Source of the DNA: JBAIYU01 sp036763085
Lineage (GTDB): Bacteria > Bacillota > Negativicutes > DSM-1736 > Dendrosporobacteraceae
Direction: 5' to 3'
DNA: 48,656 bases
NCBI RefSeq assembly: GCF_036763085.1
Contig: NZ_JBAIYU010000026.1
Span: 1-48,656 of the forward strand
Shown: piece by piece, positions 8,729 to 18,036 of the stretch
Numbering within the stretch: the first letter of the stretch is position 1
How the letters are laid out: the number at the start of each line of letters is the position of its first letter
Notes under the pieces: model-generated
Seen by the model: only the letters and a program-made list of their open reading frames with translations
Told to the model about the DNA's origin: nothing
Databases searched by the model: none
Program-made: the position numbers and the translations under genes

Positions 8729-11254
8729 TTACAATACACCCCTGAAATAATGTCCTCTAGTAATGTTTTCATGTTCTAACATATTAATCCGGTCTTGCTC
8801 AAACAGCGGGTGCTTTTCTCCCTTAGTAATAAGTTCACTATAGAGTTTAGTAATTCGCCCTATTGTTTCGACACTACTATACTTGCCTTCTATCCTTATT
8901 CTTGCAACGCCAAGTTTAGTAAGCCTTGGAACATGGGGCAGTAAACTTAATTCTTTTGCATTTAATACATGCATTCTGCAAAACTGGTCTGTAACAATTG
9001 GGAATTGCTCATTCTTTCGATCTTTAAGCCAAAATTTATGGTTCACGCAAGCGTTACTGCATTTGCCTGTATGCAGATCTCCGAGATAACTTCCTAACGT
9101 ACAATACTCGGATATCATTAATGTTAAATAGCCGTGAACAATACATTCCGTACCTAAAACACTCCTATTTATGATATCCTCGATCTGAGAAAAGTTGAGC
9201 TCAGGTGAAAGTGTAACACTATCAACAGACTGCTGAGCCAAAAACTGAATCGTCGCGTTATTGTATATATTTAGCTGATAATCACCATGGATTGGTAAAT
9301 TAATCATTTTATTTGCCAAATGCAGTGTTCCTAAGTTTCCAATACTTACAGCATCGGGCTTTAGTTCATTAAATAATTCTAGCTCCACCTTGAGTATATT
9401 AGTTTGCCATTCCTTTACAAGTCGCGGCGTACTTAGGATTATTTTTCGGTTATACTTACGAACTAACTCAACGGCCTTACGATAGTCTTCGGCAGTAATA
9501 GGCTGATGACTAAAGTTTTCCCCGCCAAACATTATTATGTCAGCCCCGCTTGTTAGTGCTTTTTCGACCTTTTGAATATTATCAACGTTAACAACTAACT
9601 CTGTTAATGATTCATTACTCACTGTCTTATTTTTACTTTTTCCGAAAATTTGCTCTGACAGCCGGTGATCGAAGCTCTTTTTTACCAAACCTTCTCGGCT
9701 AAATTTAGCTAGTCTCGCATTTTCTAAAGCCTCTATCGCTCTTCGACGTGTATCATTTATCTCACTTATAGGAACCATTACTTCTCCCTGAACTACGCAA
9801 TTTAAATTACCTAATTCAAAAATAGTTGTCCCGAGACGCTCAATCTGTTTACTGATAGTTTCATAATTAAGCGGACGTTTTAACGCCTTTTCCGCTAAAA
9901 AGCTGCTCTGAGCCTGCCCATAAAAACCCTCTGAGTCACGTATTTCAATATTAAGCGGCATGCCTTCTGAAACCTCGACTTGGATATCTACCGGAATACG
10001 CCGCACTGCACTTGAACCAGCAAAAAAAGCCCTAGCACGCTCCATCAATCTTGAGTCAAAGACTTTGAAAACTCTATCATTTACTCTTACAGGCGACTGC
10101 ACAGGTATTGTTACACTTGTCCCCGCTGGTGCAGTGCTTACCTCTTGGTCATAAACTTTCATATTTGAAATCGTTGCACTAACACGTCCGCCGACTTTAA
10201 CCCAAAATTCAACTATGTCATTTATATTTAAAGCCTCATCCAGCTTAATCGTAGCTAATCTCTTATCAGCATTGTAACTCATAACACGCCCAATGCGAAC
10301 TCCTCGATTATTAGGACGCCGATCGCTCATCATAGTGCGCCCAGGCCTATGCTTCAAATACGCAGTAGTAAAATCGCGGTTAAATATTTGGGCTAGATCT
10401 TTTCTTTCTTGGTCGTCAATTTTGAATTGGTCTTGATAAGCCAAATGCCCGTCTATTGATCGTCGATATATGTCAACAACAGTTGCTACATACTCCGGTC
10501 TCTTCATTCGTCCTTCAATTTTAAACGATTTCACGCCAGCCTCAATTAATTCAGGAATTAAATCAATAGTATTCAGGTCTTTAGGACTAAGTAAGTATTC
10601 ACCAGCATCTTTATTTTCTAAAGCATCCATTCCATTACTATCAACCAGTGTATAAGGTAAACGGCAAGGCTGTGCACAACGTCCACGATTACCGCTTCTT
10701 CCTCCTATCATTCCACTCATTAAACATTGACCAGAATAACTGATGCACAGCGCACCATGGATGAAAACTTCAATTTCTGCTTCAGTATTGCTGCAAATAT
10801 ATTTAATGTCTTCCAGTGATACTTCCCGCGCTAATACAATTCTACTAAACCCTATGCTATGTAAAAACTGTACACCCTCAAGATTGTGCACTGTCATCTG
10901 AGTACTAGCATGTATTGGAAGTCCAGGTACGACTTTGCGAGCAACATAAGCAACACCGATGTCTTGAACAATTATACCGTCGGCCCCTGCTTCATATAGA
11001 AATTCTAAATAGTCAATAAGCTGTCTCATTTCACTATTATCTACTAATGTGTTAACTGCCACATAAACATAAACTCCGCGCAAATGTGCATTTCTAATAG
11101 CTTCAACAAGTTGCTCATCGTCAAAGTTAGGTGCATACGCTCTGGCTCCAAACATTTTTCCAGCTAAATATACTGCATCTGCCCCACCTTCTAGAGCAGC
11201 ATTTAAGGCTTCTTTACTTCCAACCGGAGCTAGTAATTCGATCAAAATGTTCAT
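8729..11254 (-). CDS. U32 family peptidase with C-terminal DUF3656-type extension
   Basis: A large member (about 841 aa) of the U32 family, related to proteins acting in tRNA/rRNA hydroxylation or collagenase-like roles. The N-terminal half has LAPVGSKEAL, the TIM-barrel segment GADAVYLAG, and the signature EVFIHGALCISYSGQC with RCAQPCR cysteines. The C-terminal half repeats a degenerate version (CIVHGYLTLMISEYCTLG and CSNACVNHKFWLKDR). The start is uncertain: ATG 11278 has no ribosome site, ATG 11254 abuts AAAGGA, and TTG 11245 has the best spacing (9 nt) from AAAGGA and gives MIELLAPVG. Confidence 0.9.
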   Translation of the reverse strand: MNILIELLAPVGSKEALNAALEGGADAVYLAGKMFGARAYAPNFDDEQLVEAIRNAHLRGVYVYVAVNTLVDNSEMRQLIDYLEFLYEAGADGIIVQDIGVAYVARKVVPGLPIHASTQMTVHNLEGVQFLHSIGFSRIVLAREVSLEDIKYICSNTEAEIEVFIHGALCISYSGQCLMSGMIGGRSGNRGRCAQPCRLPYTLVDSNGMDALENKDAGEYLLSPKDLNTIDLIPELIEAGVKSFKIEGRMKRPEYVATVVDIYRRSIDGHLAYQDQFKIDDQERKDLAQIFNRDFTTAYLKHRPGRTMMSDRRPNNRGVRIGRVMSYNADKRLATIKLDEALNINDIVEFWVKVGGRVSATISNMKVYDQEVSTAPAGTSVTIPVQSPVRVNDRVFKVFDSRLMERARAFFAGSSAVRRIPVDIQVEVSEGMPLNIEIRDSEGFYGQAQSSFLAEKALKRPLNYETISKQIERLGTTIFELGNLNCVVQGEVMVPISEINDTRRRAIEALENARLAKFSREGLVKKSFDHRLSEQIFGKSKNKTVSNESLTELVVNVDNIQKVEKALTSGADIIMFGGENFSHQPITAEDYRKAVELVRKYNRKIILSTPRLVKEWQTNILKVELELFNELKPDAVSIGNLGTLHLANKMINLPIHGDYQLNIYNNATIQFLAQQSVDSVTLSPELNFSQIEDIINRSVLGTECIVHGYLTLMISEYCTLGSYLGDLHTGKCSNACVNHKFWLKDRKNEQFPIVTDQFCRMHVLNAKELSLLPHVPRLTKLGVARIRIEGKYSSVETIGRITKLYSELITKGEKHPLFEQDRINMLEHENITRGHYFRGVL

Positions 11255-11380
11255 TCCTTTCAAACCATAATAAATCATATATAGTTAAAGAAAACACGGC
11301 TTGCGCCGAGCCTTAGCGATGGCGGAAGCCGATACTTATCTCCTTATGCATGTAAGAAAGTTGATACTTTCTTATCGTAT

Positions 11381-11409
11381 AAAAAAGAAAGGGCGCCCCC
11401 TTCCTCTTT
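11381..11409 (-). terminator. Intrinsic terminator after the DUF421 gene
   Basis: On the minus strand, GAAAGAGGAAGGG-GGCG-CCCTTTCTTTTTT starts right at the stop codon. It would make the U32-mutS2 part depend on read-through or on a promoter in 11280-11380, where a further hairpin (AAGAAAG/CTTTCTT, about 11353-11372) lies. Confidence 0.75.
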
Positions 11410-12081
11410 CTAATGCAGCTCTTCCGTTTTCTGCGGTTTTTCAATTACTTTCTGTTCGGTACTGGCTTGTTGTTCTTTAAGTACTTTTGTGAGATATTGT
11501 AAATCATTTGATATTTGCTCTATTTTTGACCAGTGTTGTCCAAATGGGCTAAGAGGGTTATCGTGAACACTATTTAGAAACTCCTCAAAGTCACGTTTGG
11601 TGAGCGGCTCCTTATCCTCAATTTTAATTACTGAGAATACTCCGCAACTTTCCAATCGAGCCAATTTTATATCTTTAATATCAGTCATATCCATACCCTG
11701 TCTATGCAATTCCTGACGAAAATCATCATAATTAAAATAGGTTTTCGAAAAATTTTCTTCTAATAGTCTGCCATCTTTTATTAACGTAACTGGTGTTCCC
11801 TCAAACCACTTACGTAAAGTATTATTTTTAAGCGATAGGTAAGAAAGTATTTGCTGCAAAACTAGTAGAGCTACTAGACCCTCTACTCCATTTAATATAC
11901 TAAGCGACGGGTCCATAGCAGCCGACACGATAATGTCACCAATACCTACCATTATTACAAAATCAAATGGCGACAATTGTCCAACTGTTCGATTTCCCAT
12001 TAACCGAACAGTTATCAATGCTATAGCACACAGGGCGATTATATGTATAAATACCCTGCCAAGTTCTGTAGCTTCAAACAC
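11410..12081 (-). CDS. DUF421 (YetF-like) membrane protein
   Basis: A 223-aa protein with an N-terminal membrane region of two to three helices (ALITVRLMGNRTVGQLSPFDFVIMVGIGDII, then VALLVLQQILSYL). The cytoplasmic YetF beta domain (GTPVTLIKDGRL, LHRQGMDMTDIKDIKLARLE) follows, with a charged coiled tail. YetF-family proteins are sporulation/membrane proteins of unclear function. The best start is GTG 12081, 7 nt after AAAGGAG; an in-frame ATG at 12114 lies inside the hairpin that masks this site. The hairpin (12088-12125) suggests translational control. Confidence 0.85.
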   Translation of the reverse strand: MFEATELGRVFIHIIALCAIALITVRLMGNRTVGQLSPFDFVIMVGIGDIIVSAAMDPSLSILNGVEGLVALLVLQQILSYLSLKNNTLRKWFEGTPVTLIKDGRLLEENFSKTYFNYDDFRQELHRQGMDMTDIKDIKLARLESCGVFSVIKIEDKEPLTKRDFEEFLNSVHDNPLSPFGQHWSKIEQISNDLQYLTKVLKEQQASTEQKVIEKPQKTEELH

Positions 12082-12087
12082 ACTATC

Positions 12088-12125
12088 ACTCCTTTTGTTT
12101 GTTATTATAAACAAACAAAAGGAGT
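12088..12125 (-). promoter_or_regulatory. Hairpin masking the DUF421 ribosome binding site
   Basis: A 16-bp perfect inverted repeat (arms ACTCCTTTTGTTTGTT / AACAAACAAAAGGAGT, 6-nt loop) lies between the zapA stop and the DUF421 GTG start. The 3' arm in the transcript contains the Shine-Dalgarno AAAGGAG. No T-run follows, so it is not an ordinary terminator. It probably limits translation of the DUF421 gene. Confidence 0.6.
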
Positions 12126-12136
12126 TTATTCTACAG

Positions 12137-12385
12137 CTATTTATCCTTTAACATCTCTATAAGCTGATTATAGTCCTGTTCCAATTTGGTATATTCGTCC
12201 GCTAAATTAAGCGCTGCTAAAACTGCAACTTTTAAGGGTGGCAGCTGTGAGTTAGTCTTAGCAATAGTTTTCATACGTTTATCAACCACTGCAGCCAATT
12301 TTATAACTCTCTCAGGCTTGATATCACCCTTTAGAGCATATAACTCGCCGAAAATTTCAACCGTCACTCTATTTTTACTATCCAT
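12137..12385 (-). CDS. zapA: Cell division protein ZapA
   Basis: An 82-aa ZapA, which cross-links FtsZ protofilaments at the division ring. The N-terminal beta-rich part contains VTVEIFGELYALKGD and VDKRMKTIAKTN. The C-terminal helix (AVLAALNLADEYTKLEQDYNQL) would form the tetramerising coiled coil. Length and position between pheT and mutS2 match the Firmicutes arrangement. ATG 12385 follows AGGTGA. Confidence 0.93.
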   Translation of the reverse strand: MDSKNRVTVEIFGELYALKGDIKPERVIKLAAVVDKRMKTIAKTNSQLPPLKVAVLAALNLADEYTKLEQDYNQLIEMLKDK

Positions 12386-12502
12386 AACTTCACCTATTCG
12401 TTAGCTTCTAACCCATTATTTTTAAATTTTATTCTATCAAATAATATAGAAATCCTGCTAATCTTAGAAAAGACTTGGTATTAGTGACCATATAATTAAA
12501 AA

Positions 12503-12528
12503 ATGGGTTATGTTTAAACATAACCCAT
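12503..12528 (-). terminator. Intrinsic terminator after the permease gene
   Basis: A self-complementary ATGGGTTATG-TTTAAA-CATAACCCAT is followed on the minus strand by TTTTTAATTAT. Confidence 0.88.
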
Positions 12529-12539
12529 CAATAAACATA

Positions 12540-13934
12540 TTATTCTATAGTATTGGACTTATTCATAGCACTATTACGGTAACTATAAGCAAAATAAACT
12601 AGAAACCCAATACCACTCCAAATAAAGAAACGAATCCATGTTTCACTCGGAAGATTATACATTAAATAACCGCATGAAATCACAGCTAAAGGTGCAATAA
12701 TTGAGACTGCAGGGCATCTAAACGGTCGATGCAGCTCAGGTTTAGTAATTCTAAGAACCCAAACTCCGATTGCTGAAACTACAAAAGCAAAAAGTGTACC
12801 TATATTTGTAAGTTCTGCAATTATTCCGATTGGTGTAAAGCCAGCAATCAATGCCACAGCAATACCAGCAACTATCGTTATAATATGCGGAGTACCATAT
12901 TTCGGATGAATTTTGCATACTCCAGCAGGAATTAAACCGTCACGGGACATTGCAAAAAACACTCGAGTCTGACCATACATCAAGACTAAAAGTACTGTGG
13001 TAATACCTGCAATTGCACCAGTCCCTACCAAAGCAGAACCAATATTATATCCAATTGCACGAAGAGCGTAAGCAACAGGTTCGGCATTATTAAGCTCAGT
13101 ATATGGTACAACACCAGTTAACACACCTGCTACAACTATATAAAGGATAGTACAAACTACTAGTGAGCCAACTATACCAATTGGTAAATCACGATTTGGG
13201 TTACGGCATTCTTCTGCCGCCGTGGCTACAGCGTCAAATCCAATATAAGCGAAGAATATAATTGCAGCACCGCTTGCCACACCCGCAAATCCATATGGCA
13301 TTAATGGAGACCAATTTGCAGGATTAACTTTAGGTCCGGCTAAGGCTAAGAAAATAAAGACTGCTGCAAGCTTAACTACTACTAAAATCTTATTTAGGGT
13401 AACACTTTCTTTTGTACCACGTACCAACAGCATACTTAAAAACAATGAGATAAGCACTGCTGGTAGATTCACAATACCACCATCTGCTGGAACTGCCGTG
13501 AAGGCCTTTGGTAGTTCGATACCACCCGTTTTAAGTAATCCTACAACATAACCTGACCATCCAGCAGCAACCGCACTAGAGCCTACTGAATACTCCAGGA
13601 TAAGATTCCACCCAACAATCCAGGCAACAATCTCACCTAACGCCGCATAGGTATAAGTATAAGCACTGCCTGCTACTGGAACCATTGCGGCTAATTCAGC
13701 GTATGCTAATGCTGCGAAAGCACATGCTAAACCGGATAATACGAATGAAAGCATGATACCAGGACCTGCATATTTAGCTGCAGCAACCCCTGTGAGTACA
13801 AAAATTCCAGTACCGATAATACAACCTATACCCAGTAAAATCAAGTCCGATGCACCAAGGGTCTTTTTTAAGGATTTAGCCTCTGCTACTTCTTTAAGCA
13901 TACTGATACTTTTAGTACGAAAAATACCTGTCAT
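12540..13934 (-). CDS. APC-family amino acid permease (YfnA/CAT-like)
   Basis: A 464-aa integral membrane protein with about 12 helices. The APC signature GIGCIIGTGIFVLTG lies near residues 35-49. Further family segments are AALAYAELAAMVPVAGSAYTY and FFAYIGFDAVATAAEECRNPNRDLPIGI. It matches the cationic amino-acid transporter (YfnA) subfamily; the substrate cannot be told from sequence. ATG 13934 follows GAGAGAGGTGG. Its own upstream region (13935-14118) separates it from pheT, and it ends in a terminator, so it is probably monocistronic. Confidence 0.92.
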   Translation of the reverse strand: MTGIFRTKSISMLKEVAEAKSLKKTLGASDLILLGIGCIIGTGIFVLTGVAAAKYAGPGIMLSFVLSGLACAFAALAYAELAAMVPVAGSAYTYTYAALGEIVAWIVGWNLILEYSVGSSAVAAGWSGYVVGLLKTGGIELPKAFTAVPADGGIVNLPAVLISLFLSMLLVRGTKESVTLNKILVVVKLAAVFIFLALAGPKVNPANWSPLMPYGFAGVASGAAIIFFAYIGFDAVATAAEECRNPNRDLPIGIVGSLVVCTILYIVVAGVLTGVVPYTELNNAEPVAYALRAIGYNIGSALVGTGAIAGITTVLLVLMYGQTRVFFAMSRDGLIPAGVCKIHPKYGTPHIITIVAGIAVALIAGFTPIGIIAELTNIGTLFAFVVSAIGVWVLRITKPELHRPFRCPAVSIIAPLAVISCGYLMYNLPSETWIRFFIWSGIGFLVYFAYSYRNSAMNKSNTIE

Positions 13935-14118
13935 TTTGCCACCTCTCTCAATTTACAATGCTACAAAAACAGTAACACTAGAACTTACCCTCATCAGCAG
14001 ATAAATTCCTAATATGCTACAGCATTTATTATGCTATATGTCTACTCCAGATAGCATAGTAACATAAAAAACGATCAAGGTAAAGCCCCCTGTGCAACAT
14101 AAACGGACATTTTTTTGA

Positions 14119-16548
14119 TTAACTACGTAGTTTAGCCGCTAAAGTACTTTCTAGGTGTACAACAGTGTTCTTGTAGTGTCCATCAACCTCATTATCAGTT
14201 AATGTCTTATCTTGTGACTGGAAGGTTAACGAAAAGGCTAAACTTTTCGAACCAGCTGGAACTTGTTCACCAGTATAGACATCAAACAAGCGCACTTCAG
14301 TTAACAAAGGACCAGCGCTTTCCTTTATAGCAATATTTACCTGGCTGGAAGTTATATCCTCAGGTAAGACAATAGCTAAATCACGTGTAATTGCCGGATA
14401 TTTAGGTAAGTATTGGTAATTAGTAATTAATGCTGCATACTTAACTAAAGTCTCAACATTTAACTCAAAAACGTAGACTTTTCTACTAAGATCAAATGCT
14501 TCTAAAACCTCTGGATGTACTTCCCCAACATAACCTAGTAATTCACCATTGACATTAAATGAGGCAGTTTTTCCTGGATGAAGCGAATGATGCTGACTTG
14601 GATTAACATCGTAATTGGAAATACCAAGTGCAAGTAATAATGTTTCTACTACACCTTTGGCATCATAAAAATCAATATTTTCTTTCGCCTGATTCCACGC
14701 AATTTCATTGCGCTTACCAGTTAATGCACCGCATAACATGAGTGGCTCACTAGGCAATGTTTCTATCGGCAGTTTTTCTGGTAAATAGACTGAACCCAAT
14801 TCATAAATTTTTATATCTTCGTTTTTCCGTGATAGATTACGAGCAACAACCTCTAAAATACCACCTAACAGAGTTGTGCGGAGAATTGGGAAATCATCAG
14901 TTATTGGATTCATAACAGGAACAGATGTTCTTTCAATACCTTGTTCTGGCGTATTTAATTTCTCAATAGTTTGTGGATGTGTAAAACTAAATGATATTAC
15001 CTCATCCAGCCCCGAACTTGTTAATATATTTTTTATTCGGTCTACAATAGTCTGAACATAGCTTTGTCCGCCGCTCATCATGTTTCCTGCGGGAGTAGTA
15101 GATGGGATGTTGTTAAAGCCGTAAATACGCGCAATTTCTTCAGCTATATCAGCAGGGCCAGTTACATCGCCACGCCACGTTGGCACGGTTACGACGATTT
15201 TAGCACCAGTTGTATCTACTTCAAATTCAAGCCTTTTTAATATATCTACCATCGTGCTTACCGGAACATTAGTTCCTAAATGTGTGTTAATTTCTTCCGG
15301 AGTAAAACTTACTTGATTCGGTAAAGAGAAGCCAGGATATACATCAACAATGTCAGGACAAACCTTACACGCACCCATCTCTTCAAGTAATTTTGCTGCT
15401 CTATCAAGAGCCCGAGTAATATTAGCTGTATCAACGCCTCGTTCAAAACGACCTGAAGCCTCTGAGCGCAATCCTAAAGCTCTAGCCGTACGCCTAATGC
15501 TAACATTATTAAATGACGCTGCTTCCAACATGACATTTTGTGTATTATCTGTAACTTCAGTAGCCAATCCTCCCATAACACCTGCTACGCCAACTGCTTG
15601 TACAGCGTCAGCAATTACAAGCATATCTGGTGATAATTCGCGCTTTACTCCATCTAATGTTGTAATACGTTCGCCAGGTTGTGCTTTACGTACAACAATG
15701 CTGTGACGGGACAACAAATTATAGTCATAGGCATGCATCGGCTGGCCTAACTCTAGCATAACAAAGTTTGTTACATCGACAACATTATTTATTGCTCGCA
15801 TACCAGCAGCTTGTATGCGATGTTTCAGCCACGCAGGAGACGGGCCAACTTTAATATTCTTTAATATTCTTCCTGCAAAGCGAGAACAAAGCGAAGGATC
15901 TGCTATTTTGATCTGAATCATACCTGCCGCTTTTTCATCGCAATTTTCTTTTAGGTTTAGCATTGGTTTTTTTAGTGGATTTCCTGTTAATACAGATACT
16001 TCACGAGCTAAACCCAAGACACTAAAACAATCAGCTCTATTGGCAGTGAGCTCAAATTCAAGAACAACATCATCCAGACCTAATACTTCTTTTATGTCTA
16101 CCCCAATAGGAGTCTCTTTAGCTAAAATCAAAATGCCTTCTTTTTCTTCGGCCGATAGCATTTTAGAATCAAGATTTAATTCAGCAGCAGAACATAACAT
16201 GCCGCTCGACATAACTCCGCGCAACTTACTTTGCTCAATCTTCATACCGTTAGGCAGCTTAGCTCCGACTAACGCAACAGGAACAATTTGTCCCACTTCA
16301 ACGTTTGTAGCCCCAGTTACTATAGTCAGTGTTTCATTGCCAATATCCAGTTTACAAACGGACAGTCTATCAGCATTAGGATGACATTCAATCTCTGTAA
16401 TTTTACCTGTAACAACCTTTTCAATGCCATTACCTAAATATTCTATTCCCTCAACAGGGACACCAGCCATTGTTAGCATTTCTGCAAGCTTTTCAGGTGT
16501 TTCTTTGAAGTCCACATAATCTTTGAGCCATTTTATTGATGCACGCAT
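14119..16548 (-). CDS. pheT: Phenylalanyl-tRNA synthetase beta subunit
   Basis: An 809-aa subunit of the alpha2-beta2 enzyme that charges tRNA-Phe. It has the N-terminal MRASIKWLKDYVDF opening, an EMAP/tRNA-binding domain (ECHPNADRLSVCKLDIG, about 40-150), B3/B4 editing region, B5 domain, catalytic-like core, and C-terminal ferredoxin-like anticodon-binding domain (YPAITRDLAIVLPE to the end). ATG 16548 follows AAGGGGGAAG. It lies 27 nt after pheS, under the same T-box. Confidence 0.97.
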   Translation of the reverse strand: MRASIKWLKDYVDFKETPEKLAEMLTMAGVPVEGIEYLGNGIEKVVTGKITEIECHPNADRLSVCKLDIGNETLTIVTGATNVEVGQIVPVALVGAKLPNGMKIEQSKLRGVMSSGMLCSAAELNLDSKMLSAEEKEGILILAKETPIGVDIKEVLGLDDVVLEFELTANRADCFSVLGLAREVSVLTGNPLKKPMLNLKENCDEKAAGMIQIKIADPSLCSRFAGRILKNIKVGPSPAWLKHRIQAAGMRAINNVVDVTNFVMLELGQPMHAYDYNLLSRHSIVVRKAQPGERITTLDGVKRELSPDMLVIADAVQAVGVAGVMGGLATEVTDNTQNVMLEAASFNNVSIRRTARALGLRSEASGRFERGVDTANITRALDRAAKLLEEMGACKVCPDIVDVYPGFSLPNQVSFTPEEINTHLGTNVPVSTMVDILKRLEFEVDTTGAKIVVTVPTWRGDVTGPADIAEEIARIYGFNNIPSTTPAGNMMSGGQSYVQTIVDRIKNILTSSGLDEVISFSFTHPQTIEKLNTPEQGIERTSVPVMNPITDDFPILRTTLLGGILEVVARNLSRKNEDIKIYELGSVYLPEKLPIETLPSEPLMLCGALTGKRNEIAWNQAKENIDFYDAKGVVETLLLALGISNYDVNPSQHHSLHPGKTASFNVNGELLGYVGEVHPEVLEAFDLSRKVYVFELNVETLVKYAALITNYQYLPKYPAITRDLAIVLPEDITSSQVNIAIKESAGPLLTEVRLFDVYTGEQVPAGSKSLAFSLTFQSQDKTLTDNEVDGHYKNTVVHLESTLAAKLRS

Positions 16549-16575
16549 ATTCTTCCCCCTTCGTGGTAATTATTC

Positions 16576-17598
16576 TTAAAATTGCCGTAAAAAGCGTAAA
16601 TCATTATCATAAAACAATCGCAAGTCATCAATGCCATAAATTAGCATTGCAATCCGTTCTACACCCATTCCAAAAGCAAATCCGCTCACTTGGCTCGGGT
16701 CATAATTACTCATTTCCAGAACACGAGGATGTACCATACCTGAACCTAGTATTTCAAGCCAGCCAGTACCTTTACATACCCGGCAGCCTTTGCCGCTGCA
16801 CATTACACATGATATATCTACCTCAGCACTTGGCTCAGTAAATGGAAAAAAGCTTGGACGGAAACGAACGCCGACATTGTCACCAAACATTTGATGTATA
16901 AACAATTCTAATGTGCCCTTAAGATCAGCGAAGCTTATTCCTTTGCCAATTACGAGCCCCTCTACTTGATGGAACATCGGAGAATGCGTAGCATCATAAT
17001 CCCTCCGATAAACTTTGCCGGGCGCAATTATTCTAATAGGCTGATTAGGCTTTGCATTTTGCATTGTGCGTACTTGCACTGGTGAAGTGTGGGTACGTAG
17101 AAGAATTTCATCGGTAATATAAAACGAATCTTGCATGTCACGGGCTGGATGGTCCTTTGGCAAATTGAGAGCTTCAAAATTATAGTAATCTTTCTCTACT
17201 TCAGGCCCTTCCGCTATTTCAAAGCCTAACTGCATAAATATCGACTTAATTCGGTCAAGTGTTATAGTAAGTGGATGTTTATGTCCTAAATTCTCTTTTC
17301 TTCCTGGCAATGTAACATCAATTTTTTCTGAAGCCAAACGTAGCGAAAGTTCAGCTTGTTTCAGTTCATTGTTTTTCAAGTCTATTAGCTGTTCTAACTC
17401 TGTTCTAATTTCGTTTACAACTTGTCCTACTCTTGGTCTTTCTTCCGGAGTTAAGGAACCTAATCCTCTCAGAACGCTAGTTAGACTACCTTTTTTTCCC
17501 AGGTATTTGACTCTTAATTCATTAAGCTTGTCAACAGTTGCAACATGTAATAATTCCTCTGCAGCATGCTGCCTAAGCTCTTTTAATTGCTGTTCCAT
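16576..17598 (-). CDS. pheS: Phenylalanyl-tRNA synthetase alpha subunit
   Basis: A 340-aa catalytic subunit. It has an N-terminal coiled coil, class II motif 1/2 region (HPLTITLDRIKSIF, then TSPVQVRTM, GKVYRRDYDATHSPMFHQVEG) and motif 3 GFAFGMGVERIAML. An internal CVMCSGKGCRVCKGTGW cysteine cluster is typical of many Firmicutes PheS. ATG 17598 follows GGAGG by 5 nt; the more upstream in-frame TTG overlaps that site and is rejected. Expression is governed by the upstream T-box. Confidence 0.97.
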   Translation of the reverse strand: MEQQLKELRQHAAEELLHVATVDKLNELRVKYLGKKGSLTSVLRGLGSLTPEERPRVGQVVNEIRTELEQLIDLKNNELKQAELSLRLASEKIDVTLPGRKENLGHKHPLTITLDRIKSIFMQLGFEIAEGPEVEKDYYNFEALNLPKDHPARDMQDSFYITDEILLRTHTSPVQVRTMQNAKPNQPIRIIAPGKVYRRDYDATHSPMFHQVEGLVIGKGISFADLKGTLELFIHQMFGDNVGVRFRPSFFPFTEPSAEVDISCVMCSGKGCRVCKGTGWLEILGSGMVHPRVLEMSNYDPSQVSGFAFGMGVERIAMLIYGIDDLRLFYDNDLRFLRQF

Positions 17599-17630
17599 AC
17601 ATACCTCCAATGTTAAAATTAGATATAAAA

Positions 17631-17848
17631 AAACTTTCGCCCCTGTAGGGGCGAAAGTTTACTTCCGCGGTACCACCCTGATTGATACTCAGCTTCCTTA
17701 ACGCGGAATAACGTCCAGCCTACACAAAATAACTCTTCAGCAGGAAACTCTGGAGTGAACTTCTGCTAGGCGTTTTTAGAATCGCTCTCAATCTACGGCG
17801 ATATCCTCCCTGTGAAAACAGCTTCTAACGTACTCTCTCCGTCATCGC
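17631..17848 (-). promoter_or_regulatory. T-box leader of pheST (Phe specifier TTC)
   Basis: The minus strand has the T-box core AGGGTGGTACCGCG (17666-17679). It is followed by a terminator hairpin with 14-bp arms AAACTTTCGCCCCT/AGGGGCGAAAGTTT (17631-17660) and a T-run. Stem I begins near 17846 with GACGGAGAGAGTA. Its closing GGAG pairs with CTCC, placing the specifier codon TTC (Phe) at 17757-17759, directly before A-CTCC. Uncharged tRNA-Phe would favour the antiterminator and allow pheST transcription. Confidence 0.93.
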
Positions 17849-17856
17849 AATTGGCA

Positions 17857-17946
17857 TTATTGTAACATTAACTTCTTATACAATAAATATGCAGCAATAG
17901 AACCAGTGGCCTCAAATACTCTCCAAATGAATTCGGCGGTCACCAT
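17857..17946 (-). CDS. yqzL: YqzL-like microprotein
   Basis: A 29-residue ORF, ATG 17946 ten nt after GGGAGG, stop TAA at 17857. The product reads MVTAEFIWRVFEATG then SIAAYLLYKKL, which matches the pattern of YqzL microproteins (Trp/Phe, ATG-S-I/V-x-AYLLYK). It lies downstream of the RNA methyltransferase and its end abuts the pheS T-box; the likely -10 of the T-box (TACAAT, 17859-17864) overlaps its last codons. Function unknown. Confidence 0.65.
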   Translation of the reverse strand: MVTAEFIWRVFEATGSIAAYLLYKKLMLQ

Positions 17947-18036
17947 ATGACCACATCCTCCCAGCTTATTCTTGGAATTAAAAGGGTCATTGCTAGCGTC
18001 ATTATAACATATCAAAATGTAAAATACAAGAAAGTG

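Noticed and set aside
12088..12125. Hairpin as a zapA terminator
   Set aside because: No T-run follows on the minus strand, and the 3' arm carries the next gene's ribosome site, so a translational role is more likely.
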